The notes under the pieces: generated by a model
What the model was told of the DNA's origin: nothing
The model's database searches: none
What the model saw: the letters and a program-made list of their open reading frames with translations, nothing else
Shown: one piece after another, positions 11,532 through 20,732 of the stretch
Position numbering within the stretch: position 1 is the first letter of the stretch
How the letters are laid out: every line of letters begins with the position of its first letter
From: Coemansia sp. RSA 1200
Taxonomy: Eukaryota > Kickxellomycota > Kickxellomycetes > Kickxellales > Kickxellaceae
Assembly: GCA_027578915.1 (NCBI GenBank)
Contig: JANBTT010000020.1
Location: 1 to 64,000 of the forward strand
Length of the DNA: 64,000 bases
Direction: 5' to 3'
Program-made: the position numbers and the translations under genes

Positions 11532-12402
11532 ATGAACGCAGACGCCAAAGACGCACATGCTGCCATATGGTTTGCTGTGGCACGTCTGTGCTCGGAAGAT
11601 GGTAGGGTGCATTGTTGGGCTGGCCGTGTCTGTTGTGTAAGCGGAAAATGCAAAATAAAATGAAAAACAACAACAGTGCTAATGCTAATGTTAATGCGGG
11701 GTTGCGATGGTAATGCGTAGAGAAAGAGTCTGGCACAAGCTATTCAGCCGGATTCGTGGAAAGTCTGAGCCAGATCGTATATTCCCAAGCAGGTAAGCAA
11801 AGAAAGGAAGACACGTCATGCCACATGGAGCAACTCTAGAGACATAGAGTAAATGATGAAACCTGAAGCAATGTGATCTGAAAAGAACCTCATCATATAC
11901 ACCAATCTTTTCCATCATTCTGCTGTATTTCGAGTGTAGAGACGATGGGTGCCGACCTCGAACACTTTGCAAAGCATGCGAAACGTGCAAGGATCACAGT
12001 AGACGATGTTAAGGTAAGCAAGCAAGCAGGCAAGAAAGCTCTTCTTTCTCCTTGAGATGATTGGGAGGATTTGGGTACCATGCTTCTTTTGTTGCTGTGC
12101 AGATATATACTGCATGTTTTGAGCTGCTGGTGTCGGGCTGAATGTTCTATGCCAATTCCGTCTTTTATATGTATATTTTGTTGATGTAGCTTTGCGCCCG
12201 CAGGAACAGGAGCCTGGTAAGTGTCTTCATCTTTGTTTTGCTTCTTCTTATCACTTCACTTTGCTACGGAATATTTCACGACCGCTCTAATAGCTGAAAT
12301 CGATACATGCCAACCTGGAAGAGTAATAAATACGTGTTTCTGTTGTAGGCGGATCGCATTGCAGAAAAAGCCGAGTCAATCAAGACGGCTGGTGCAAAGT
12401 AG
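11532..12402 (+). CDS. MHF1: CENP-S/MHF1 histone-fold protein, five exons
   Basis: The exons are 11532-11601, 11721-11792, 11940-12013, 12190-12216 and 12349-12402. All have GT-AG borders, the phases agree at each junction, and the spliced length is 297 nt (98 aa plus stop). The product begins MNADAKDAHAAIWFAVARLC. It contains a middle helix FVESLSQIVYSQ, then GADLEHFAKHAKRARITVDD and VKLCARRNRSL, the signature of CENP-S/MHF1, whose family pattern is close to DLEMFARHAKRTTI followed by DVKLLARR. MHF1 pairs with MHF2 (CENP-X). The dimer binds DNA, supports FANCM/Fml1 helicase in fork repair, and forms part of the CENP-T-W-S-X kinetochore module. No exon exceeds 75 nt, which hides the gene from ORF searches. 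It converges on the Clr4-like gene 199 bp away. The unusual 27-nt exon 4 is fixed by the conserved ARRNRSL. Confidence 0.88.
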
Positions 12403-12601
12403 GAGCCGTTCAAGGATATCCAGCGGCCAGCACGGAAAAGGGAGTGAATCTGTCTGCATTATTCAAGTGTGCAGCGTGTACGAGTGAGGTATATTTTTTT
12501 GGAAATAAAAGATACAACTATTGCAACAACAGAATGTTGACAAGAGAAAAATAGAAGGTTTTTTGGCAGGCCGAGTTGAAAATAAATGCAAACCCACACG
12601 A

Positions 12602-13636
12602 TCAAAAGTAAATAAAGCTGCGGCACTTTTTGGATGCACAGTGGCATGCGAATTTGACGTTGTGGGCCTCATCGGCCAAGGATCTTGCGTTGGGACTGTA
12701 GTCAAAGGTCAGCTCCTCAGCAGCAGCAATATCGCGCGTTGAGAAGAACGCCAGACGATGGAGTCGTGGATCGCGGTGGTCAATGTACACGGGGCGGATC
12801 TCCATGTTTGGATGGCAAGAGTGGTTGAAGAAGTGCGAAACATTGCCGTGTGTCTTTGCATCAACCGAAAAGTCGGCAGCCTCGGTGGATGTGCAAGCCA
12901 TATCCAGATCAAACAGATACGTCAGACCCACAGCAGTGTCCTCGAGGCCACGCCGTTCAGCCTCCTCAAACGAGATCACCTCGCCAACGTACTCAGCTAT
13001 AAACGTGCCCCGCGCAACCTTGTGCTTTGTCATGACGCCCCATCCTTTCAGCGCAAACCGCCGGATCTCAAACGAGAGCTGGATGCCCCGTTGCACCACG
13101 CGCGCTATGCATTCTGGCCCGCATCTGCATTTTGGTCCGCACTCCATCAGCGGCACGCTCGGCGGCACACACACCCGTCCATCTCCGTCATAGCAGACTT
13201 CTTGCACACACGGACATTTGCTGACGCACCCATCCGTGCATCCGCAATGGAACAAGGGCGTGCATGGGCGGGGCACCTCGTCCGAGTATATGTTCTCGTT
13301 AATATACGTAAAGTTCTCAGGATACCCGACACTGTCAACCGTATTGGTCACCGTCACTCTGTGCGCCTGTGCCTCGCCTAAAAGCACGTAGAATTGGCTG
13401 AGATCCGCAGTCGTGTGCTTGCGCCATGCCTGGTACTTTGCCAGTGCTTGCGGACTGCTTGCTACTGCTCCCTCATCCACCCATGTTGTTTCGCCGTTGG
13501 TGCTGGATGCGTATCGCACAATGTAAAAGCGCACGCTGTTGACCACTGGGTCATAAAGGATCTCCTCCACCGGCGGCGGCCTTTGCGCTGGCTGGCTCCT
13601 TGCAAGCACTGCGTTGCTGTTTCTCTCTGTGGCCAT
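12602..13636 (-). CDS. clr4: Histone H3K9 methyltransferase, Clr4/SUV39 type
   Basis: A single exon encodes 344 aa. Residues 23-72 resemble a chromodomain (VEEIL at its start, TTWVDEG near its middle), followed by a Cys-rich pre-SET zinc cluster at about 129-185 (HCGCTDGC, KCPC, ECGPKCRCGPEC). The SET domain has GWGV, EYVGEVIS, the S-adenosylmethionine/catalytic motif NHSCHPN and ELTFDY. The post-SET CHCASKKC completes the zinc site. This chromo, pre-SET, SET, post-SET order is that of H3K9 methyltransferases that build heterochromatin. The aromatic-cage positions of the chromodomain look altered: Pro, Tyr and Ser stand where Tyr, Trp and Tyr usually sit. Binding to H3K9me may therefore be weak or lost. 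The ATG at 13636 is preceded by an in-frame stop within a few dozen bases. Confidence 0.9.
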   Translation of the reverse strand: MATERNSNAVLARSQPAQRPPPVEEILYDPVVNSVRFYIVRYASSTNGETTWVDEGAVASSPQALAKYQAWRKHTTADLSQFYVLLGEAQAHRVTVTNTVDSVGYPENFTYINENIYSDEVPRPCTPLFHCGCTDGCVSKCPCVQEVCYDGDGRVCVPPSVPLMECGPKCRCGPECIARVVQRGIQLSFEIRRFALKGWGVMTKHKVARGTFIAEYVGEVISFEEAERRGLEDTAVGLTYLFDLDMACTSTEAADFSVDAKTHGNVSHFFNHSCHPNMEIRPVYIDHRDPRLHRLAFFSTRDIAAAEELTFDYSPNARSLADEAHNVKFACHCASKKCRSFIYF

Positions 13637-14342
13637 TCCGTCAGGGCTTACAAGCAGGAGAGCGGCTAACCCTGAATTAGGTAAGAAAAGTACATAGACT
13701 CTTGCTAGTGAATACGGAATGAGGAGAAAACAGAAGGAAGAAGACTTGAATAGTAGTCATTGTTGGTTGGTTTCTGCAAAAGTCGCCAGCAATTACAGGC
13801 AACGCCAATGCAGATCTGATTAGATCCTCACAGGGATTACAGCATCCAATTGAAAAATGGATTTGGCGTGATTTCCAGCGACTTGCAGCACCAGCCAGCA
13901 GTCTTTTTCTTGTCCGTTTCTTGATTCGAGAATTTCCGCTTGCGAGTGGAATAAAAAAGGCGTTTCCGCTGGCGCGTACGACAAAAGAAATTTCTTTTTC
14001 TTTTTCGCTAACAAATTTATTTTAAATACTTTATAACACTCTTTTTTCTTTTATTACCACAAAGAAGCAATAATAGCAAAGCAGAAAAAGCCAATCAGCA
14101 CAAGCTTTTATTTTTCTTTGAAAATAAAAGTGAAGAAATAAATCGAGGAGGCTGCCAATCCAACAGAAAGTACCAGGTACATTCACACGCAGATACGAGT
14201 TGTACGCGTAAGGAGCAAGCAGAAAGGGCGAGTATTAGAAGAGTAATCAAGCCGGTACATATACATACGCACAAGTCGTCACGGTAAGCAGAGAAGGAAC
14301 ACATTAGCCAGATAAATCAACAACAACTAGGAGAAAGGGCAA
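13637..14342. promoter_or_regulatory. Divergent promoter region
   Basis: Shared upstream region of the Clr4-like gene (minus) and the Hrp1-like gene (plus). AT-rich, with poly-T near 13986-14055. I see no confident core element. Confidence 0.5.
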
Positions 14343-16708
14343 ATGGGAGACTCGAAAAATGCTGGCAATGATTCCATCTATAACGATGAGGGAGCATTCA
14401 ACGACATGACTGGATACGGATACGACGCGTACCAGGCAGGAAACCAGTGGCTGTACAACGACAACCAGTTATTACAGATGCCTCAGGGCGGCGATGATGC
14501 GACAGCTGGAGCAGCTGGAACAGCACCAGGCGCTGAAAACAGAGCTGAAGGCGATGGATTCAACAACGATGCTGACAATACAGGAAACGGCGGAGCCACT
14601 GGGTTTCGCCCGAACAAAGACGAGGGGTAAGTCTTTCTTTTTTCTTTTCTTCTGTTTACTTGTAACCACTTTCTTTGGGCATTGCATACAACTCGGCCCA
14701 ACACCCACTCGCGATGATAGCGTTTTTTGCTTTGTTTTCTATTGTCCAGTTGGCAGAGTTGGTTGTTATTTCATTTCTTTTGCGTGTTTTACTTTTCTAT
14801 TGCTTTTGTTTTGGAGGGTAAATGCCGATGTCGATGTCTGTGTATTGCTATTTTCTTTTTCTTTTTCCATATTTTGCTACTTGTTTATTTTTACCAGCGT
14901 CAGAGCTTTTTATGTTGTGATCCTCTTTTGCTCCCACACAGTTTGTTCTTGTATCTTGATGATGCCCAAAGGAACAAGATAACAACCCGCTGTGTTAGAG
15001 TGAGCAGGCAAGAGGATTGGCAGCAAAAACAAAAGAAGATCTGAATCAATAAGCGACTTTTATCTTGTTTTATACTTGGTTTTGCGATTCACAGTTTTCA
15101 TTTTCAATAGTCCGTTTATGAACAACGATCTATTTACACTAACAAACACAATACCACCACTACCACCACCATTATCATTATTATTCCCAAAATGATCGCT
15201 TTTTCACATTTCTATTTTTCTGGTTTCTACTAAGCTTGAGTTTTTTGTTTTATGTCTTTTTTGCTACATAACTATCAACGGTATTATCTTTTCTGCGACA
15301 TCCGCAACATCCATCTGTGGCTTGTCACTGATAATAAACCAAACATGTATGTCACTTGCGTCCTACAAGCAGTAGCAAGCTGTTTGTTGGTGGTCTGAGC
15401 TGGGCAACAGACGAAACCAAGCTGCGGGACTACTTTTCCAAGTACGGCACAATCATCGACTGCTCGATCATGAGGGACCAGAACTCGGGGCAACCGCGTG
15501 GGTTTGGGTTTGTGACATTCGATGACGTGTCGGGCGTCAACAATGTGCTTCAGGAACCGACGCACACGATCGATGGAAAGCAGGTGGATCCGAAGCACGC
15601 GATCCCACGTTCCAGCCAGTCGCAGGCAACGCGGTACCAGTCACAGCAGCAGCAGCAGTATCAGCACCAGCAGCAGTATCAGGGCGGTGGTGGCATGGGA
15701 GGCGATGCTTCGGAAGATCCAGTCAAGGAGATGCGTGGCGAGAAGATCTTTGTCGGTGGATTGCCTCCATCGGCCACGGACGCGGATCTCAACTCTGGAT
15801 TTGTGCAGTTCGGCAATATCGTGGAGACCAAGCTGATGATGGACCGCGAGACCGGACGGTCCCGTGGGTACGGGTTCCTGCAGTTTGACTCGGCGGAGGC
15901 GGCGCTGGAGGCGGTCAAGGCCGGAAACTCCGACGAGGGCATTGAGATCCACGGGAAGCGCGTGGATGTCAAGCCGGCGGTGCATAGGAAGCGCGCGCCG
16001 ATGGGCGGTATGATGGGCAACGGCGGCGCAGGCGGCGCGCCGGGAATGGGTATGGCGGGCTTTGGGATGATGGGAATGCCCGGTTACGGCATGATGGGCA
16101 TGCCTGGCTACGGAATGATGGGCATGCCCGGATACGGCGCCCCTGCCGCTGGCGCCGACGGCTCAGGCGCGCAACAGCCGCCGATGGGATATGCGCCGAT
16201 GGGTTACTACGGCGGGATGCCCGGCTACTACGGCGGCGCTGATGCCTCAGGCGCGCCGCAGGGTGGTCCCGACGCCGCAGCCGCCGCTGCGTACTACGCG
16301 CAGATGGGCATGCCCATGGGCGGCTACTACGCCGACAACACGGCGCCCGACGCCGATGCTGACACCGCCACCACCAACGCCACCGCCTCTGCTGCCAGCG
16401 CCTCCGCCAGAGCCGACGACAACGACCGCCACTATGGCAAGTCCTCCACCCGCCACCACGGCGACGACCGCCGCGACTCGTCGCACTACCACCGCTCGTC
16501 GCGTCGCCACGGCGGCCCGCCATCCACGGGCGCCGACAGATCCGGCAGAGACCGCTCACGCACCGATCGCGGCACCTCGGGATCCAGGCAGCGCGACGAG
16601 TACCGCGGGTCGCGCGGATCGCGGGCGGCACGAGATCGCGATGGTCCTATGCGCAACTCGCACGGCAATTCGTCATCGTCACGCAGTCACGGCTACACTC
16701 CGTACTAG
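14343..16708 (+). CDS. Two-RRM RNA-binding protein (Hrp1/hnRNP A-B type)
   Basis: Two exons, 14343-14626 and 15370-16708, join in frame (DEG|SSKLFVGGL) across a 743-nt intron, giving about 540 aa. The N-terminal ~94 residues are acidic and Asn/Gly/Gln-rich. RRM1 has RNP2 LFVGGL and RNP1 RGFGFVTF; RRM2 has IFVGGL and RGYGFLQF. A Gln/His spacer separates them. The C-terminus is low complexity: three tandem GMMGMPGYG-like repeats, Gly/Tyr/Ala/Pro stretches, then a Ser/Arg/Asp-rich tail with RGS-like elements. The layout matches yeast Hrp1/Nab4 (cleavage factor IB, mRNA export) and hnRNP A/B or Musashi proteins. The family is certain, the ortholog is not. It converges on Ada1 with 186 bp between stop codons. 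Confidence 0.88.
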
Positions 16709-16894
16709 CACCTTCTTTTATGTCTTTTTCCCACCTTGTCTTGTTTGTACTGCCATTACATGAGCTGAAGTTCCACATCACGCAAATACCATGTTAGCAA
16801 TGAATGAATGAAAAAGAGAGAGAGAAACATATCCAGGGTGGAATCCGTCAATTAACATCTATACAACAGAAGCGCTAACTGGCTGGCTGGCCGG

Positions 16895-18268
16895 CTAGTC
16901 GCCGCCCTGCGCGCTGCTGCCGTATTGGACGCTGACGTAGGGCCCGAACCAGCGCTCGTACCGCGCGCGAAGCCGACGCATTCTGCGGCGCTGCTTGTGC
17001 TCGTCCTCCTCGGCGCCATCGCCGGCGTACTCGGGACCCGTCTGCTCCTTTCCACCGCCGCCTGCCGCCTGGGCCGATTGCGACTGCGCGGAGGAGCCCG
17101 CAGACAACGCACCGGCGCCGCCCGCCTGCGCAGTCTCGCCCAGCGCGTCATCGTCCTCGGCGTTCGCGTCGGCCAGGATCTGGTTGGCCATCATGTTGGA
17201 GCACCGCTCGAGACACAGCGGCGTCTCAACCGTCGTGCTCGGACTGATATCGAGCGAGAACACAAGATCCGCCAAATGCAGCGTCGTCTTGCTGTAATAC
17301 AGCCGGTCGCGCAGCCGCAGCCCGCCCGTTGTCGGCCGTCTATCCAGTCCATTGACGGGTATCCTCGGCTCATCCTCCGTCTCGGTTTCTGCCTCTGGCG
17401 CTCGTATGTTGCTTACCGGAATCCCGAGCGCCCGATTCGACCGTGCCTTGTATATCATGTTAGACACGACGTTCTTCAGATGGCAGTCAAGCGCATACAG
17501 GAGCAACTCGCCTGCGTCGCGTGCTATGCCGCCCGACAACCCTTGCTCCAGCGCAATGGCCACCATGCGATATCCTAGGGACTCGATGTCGGGCGTGGCC
17601 TTTGTGTCGTAGACCAGGGGCGCCGTGATCCCCTTGGCAATATCCATCGCGTAGGTCTGCGGGAGCTGCGCCTGGGGCATCGGCAGCACCACGGGCTTCA
17701 TCAGCCGGATCGCCTCCTGCGCGGCCTCCGGCGTGGTCTCCGGCCTCTTCAGAAGCGTCTTGATTGCGCGGCGCTCGTTCTTATTCAGCGACTTGACCAG
17801 CTCCTTCACGTACCGCCACTTGGGGTCCTCCAGCAGCGCGCGAATACTGCGCCTACTCTTCCCGGTGCCGCCGGTCTCATTGTCGTCGTCACCGTCCTGG
17901 TTCTCATCCTCGCCACTGCCGTCGCCGCGGTTCCGCTTCCGCTTCATCCGCCGGCTCTCGAACCCTCTGCTCTGCTCGCCATCGGGAGGGGCATGCCCGC
18001 TCTGCGCGTTATGAATGGTCGCCAGTATAAACTGGTTGTGCAGCGTTGCCTTCTCCCCCGACAAATACATGTATGCGTAAAAGTCGAATTCCTGTCTGTT
18101 CAGCTTGCCCTGCACAAAGTCCCGCAGCGCGGTCCAGTACGATGGCCCGTCGTCGCCCAGCGCATCCGCCAGCTGCTCCTTCAGTTGTATGAGCTGCAGC
18201 CGCTCCTCTGCCCGGCCAGCAATCTGCATTTGTGTTGCTGCTGCTGCTGTTACTGTGGTGGCAGCCAT
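16895..18268 (-). CDS. HFI1: SAGA complex subunit Ada1/Hfi1
   Basis: A single exon of 457 aa starts at the ATG at 18268; the frame continues upstream but without domain content. After an Ala/Thr/Gln-rich start, residues 25-105 match the SAGA Tad1/Ada1 domain (LKEQLADALG, SYWTALRDFVQGKLNRQEFD, LHNQFILATIHNA). A basic/acidic linker follows, then a region containing IESLGYRMVAIALEQGL and YALDCHLKNVVSNMI that is typical of the Ada1 histone-fold part pairing with Taf12. The C-terminus is Ala/Gly/Gln-rich and ends with a basic helix. Ada1 is needed for SAGA core integrity and so for H3 acetylation and promoter recruitment. Third codon positions are strongly GC-rich. Confidence 0.88.
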   Translation of the reverse strand: MAATTVTAAAATQMQIAGRAEERLQLIQLKEQLADALGDDGPSYWTALRDFVQGKLNRQEFDFYAYMYLSGEKATLHNQFILATIHNAQSGHAPPDGEQSRGFESRRMKRKRNRGDGSGEDENQDGDDDNETGGTGKSRRSIRALLEDPKWRYVKELVKSLNKNERRAIKTLLKRPETTPEAAQEAIRLMKPVVLPMPQAQLPQTYAMDIAKGITAPLVYDTKATPDIESLGYRMVAIALEQGLSGGIARDAGELLLYALDCHLKNVVSNMIYKARSNRALGIPVSNIRAPEAETETEDEPRIPVNGLDRRPTTGGLRLRDRLYYSKTTLHLADLVFSLDISPSTTVETPLCLERCSNMMANQILADANAEDDDALGETAQAGGAGALSAGSSAQSQSAQAAGGGGKEQTGPEYAGDGAEEDEHKQRRRMRRLRARYERWFGPYVSVQYGSSAQGGD

Positions 18269-19555
18269 TTTCTGTCGTTTTTGTTTGCTTTTGGTATGAA
18301 TGTTAAAAAAGAAAACAGGCAAATAAGTTACAATGCTTGTGATTTGGGGCCAAATTGAATTAGTTTTAAAATAATGAAAAACATGAGAGAAACCACAAAA
18401 GGAAAAGCTAAATGCTGACAAGCTATAAATCATTTCAGCGGATACGGGATTAGATTGATTTGATTTGATGGGGATCAAAAAACAACTTGCTGATTAGATT
18501 CAGATCATGTTGTCTTTTATTTCCTATGCTGGTCAATAATTTTTGCTATTGTTGTTGATGATGTTTTTCTTCTTCGGACATTGTGAACGTTATGCAATGC
18601 CCGTTGGTGGTTGGCTACAATTTGTCCGTTGGACGAAGGAATTACTAATGAGAGGAAAAGGAAACAAAACGAAGGTACTGGTGATTCGCAGCTGACCACC
18701 TCAAGCGCAAGTCCACCGCATTCCCACCCCCAATTTCCATTATATTCTTTTTATTTCCATATTGGTGTGTCAGCATTCTATTTGCCAATATTGTGCCGAG
18801 CACGAAAGACACTGATGGCAATGGTGATAGCATAGGGAGGCGGCACGAGCAAAGCTTTGTTGGCGGACGGTTTCTTTATTCCGCGGCGTTTTGCAGAGCG
18901 GACTGAAGAAAACATTCTTAGGCTTTGGCAACGATCTCACCATAATGCTGTCAGGTGTGTCTGAGCGCAGTGTAATGCTTGCTGTAAGGAGGAATGATCA
19001 GATTCAGCAGCATTGGAGGCGTGTATTTTTTTTTGGGATGTCTAGCTCCTCAATGACAGAAATTAAACGGATGATGGTCAAGGATTAGGGGGGGATAGGC
19101 TAGATAAAATAATTATCTTCTCATTTTTCGCAGCGAGCAGGGCTTGCGTTTTCTTCTGATCCGTTGTTTGCTGTTTGCGGACGAGCCAGGCTTGCAGCGT
19201 TCACTCTTCCTCCCCCCGTATCCTGTATGCGATAAGAAAGTGCGTTTACGTGGTTATATAAAAACAGCCCAGCATCTCGCCCTTTTCTTTTCTCTCCTTT
19301 TTCTCTTTTTCCCCTTTTTCTACTAACGACGATTTTCGACTATTTATTTCACATTCTATTGAAAAGGTAACAAAAAAGCGGCGATATTATATTTGTGTAC
19401 TTGCTTGTGCTGCTGCTGATTCTTCTGTACGTCTGTGTGTTGTGTGTAAGGCGGTGGACTAACCGAACATCGCTTCTTCATTCTTCATTCTTCTCTCTGT
19501 TTCTCTTTCTTTGACCTGGGAGTGTAGACTCTGACAAAGACAACCTTATCTCACC
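18269..19555. promoter_or_regulatory. Divergent region Ada1 / GAPDH with GAPDH core promoter
   Basis: About 1.3 kb. TATATAAAA at 19255-19263 on the plus strand is followed by a pyrimidine tract at about 19277-19322, the usual layout of a strongly expressed fungal promoter. A GTAACA donor at 19366 and an AG acceptor at 19527 could bound a 5' UTR intron, leaving the ATG context CTCACCATGG. The rest of the region has no supported gene. Confidence 0.6.
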
Positions 19556-20563
19556 ATGGCTATCAAGATCGGCATCAACGGATTCGGGCGTATCGGACGC
19601 CTTGTGTTCCGCGCATCGCTGGAACACCCGGAAATCGAGGTGGTTGCGATCAACGACCCGTTCATGGAGGTTGAGTACATGAGCTACATGACGCGCTACG
19701 ACTCGACGCACGGCCGCGTCAAGGCGGATGTGGAGGTCAAGGACGGCAAGCTTGTTGTCAACGGCAAGGCGATCAGCGTGCACGCCGAGCGCGAGCCATC
19801 GCAGATCCCATGGGGCGCCGACGGTGCCGTGTACGTGGTTGAGTCGACGGGAGTGTTCACCACAAAGGAGAAGGCAGCACAGCATCTCAAGGGCGGCGCC
19901 AAGCGCGTCATCATCTCGGCGCCATCCAAGGACGCACCGATGTTCGTGTGCGGCGTTAACCTTGACAAGTACGATCCGTCGGCCGACACCGTCATTTCCA
20001 ACGCGTCGTGCACCACCAACTGCCTGGCGCCGCTGGCCAAGGTCCTCCACGACGAGTTCGGCATCCTCGAGGGTCTGATGACCACGTGCCACGCAACCAC
20101 CGCCACGCAGAAGACCGTCGACGGCCCATCTGGCCGCGACTGGCGCGCTGGGCGCGGTGCCGGACAGAACATCATCCCGGCATCGACCGGCGCAGCCAAG
20201 GCTGTCGGCAAGGTCATTCCCGAGCTCAACGGCAAGCTGACCGGCATGTCGCTGCGTGTGCCTGTTCCTGACGTCTCCATCGTCGATCTGACGGTGCGTC
20301 TGGAGAAGCCCGCCAGCTACGACGCCGTCATCGCCGCCATCAAGAAGCACGCCGACGCCGAGCTCAAGGGCATTCTCGGCTACACTGACGAGGAGGTCGT
20401 GTCGCAGGACTTCTGCGGCGACATCCGCTCGTCCATTGTTGACGTCAAGGCCGGTATTGCGCTCAACGACAACTTTGTCAAGCTTTTGTCGTGGTACGAT
20501 AACGAGGTCGGCTACAGCAACCGCGTCATCGACCTCATCAAGTTTGTCCACACCAAGGAGTAA
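19556..20563 (+). CDS. TDH1: Glyceraldehyde-3-phosphate dehydrogenase
   Basis: A single exon encodes 335 aa, full length. The NAD-binding start is INGFGRIGRLVFRA. The catalytic motif SNASCTTNC places the nucleophile at Cys152 and the general base at His179 (TTCHATTATQ). The C-terminal WYDNEVGYSNRV is intact. The enzyme oxidises glyceraldehyde-3-phosphate to 1,3-bisphosphoglycerate in the cytosol. The codon use is strongly C/G-ending, as expected for a highly expressed gene, and it has a clear TATA/pyrimidine promoter. The loop after the active site reads GPSGRDWRAGRGAGQ, slightly different from the common SKKDWRGGR form, but no catalytic residue is lost. A 392-codon open frame on the opposite strand is a by-product of codon bias. 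Confidence 0.97.
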   Translation: MAIKIGINGFGRIGRLVFRASLEHPEIEVVAINDPFMEVEYMSYMTRYDSTHGRVKADVEVKDGKLVVNGKAISVHAEREPSQIPWGADGAVYVVESTGVFTTKEKAAQHLKGGAKRVIISAPSKDAPMFVCGVNLDKYDPSADTVISNASCTTNCLAPLAKVLHDEFGILEGLMTTCHATTATQKTVDGPSGRDWRAGRGAGQNIIPASTGAAKAVGKVIPELNGKLTGMSLRVPVPDVSIVDLTVRLEKPASYDAVIAAIKKHADAELKGILGYTDEEVVSQDFCGDIRSSIVDVKAGIALNDNFVKLLSWYDNEVGYSNRVIDLIKFVHTKE

Positions 20564-20668
20564 GCGCTGTTTCTGTTTATCTCTTGTTCCGTAGCTGCTT
20601 TTCTCATTGATGATATCTATCTTAACACGAATCAGCTCTGCTGTTACTAGTTCCATTTGTTATTATCA

Positions 20669-20732
20669 TTGCTATTGCTATTGCTATTGCTATTGTTAAT
20701 GCTGCTGCTTGCTGCTGCTGCTGCTGCTGCTA
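20669..20732. repeat. ATTGCT hexamer and CTG trinucleotide repeats
   Basis: (ATTGCT)n at about 20669-20693, then (CTG)n ending at the stop codon region of the Zn2Cys6 gene. It sits between the convergent GAPDH and transcription factor genes. Confidence 0.8.

Noticed and set aside
16247..16631. Arg-rich and Gly/Val-rich frames opposite the RNA-binding protein
   Set aside because: Shadows of the GC-rich repeat region of the RRM gene.
17940..17965. tRNA B-box-like sequence on the minus strand
   Set aside because: Lies in the Ada1 coding sequence with no matching A box or cloverleaf. I found no convincing tRNA in the window.
19478..20656. 392-codon open frame opposite GAPDH
   Set aside because: It mirrors the GC-rich third positions of a highly expressed gene; no domain and no plausible start.
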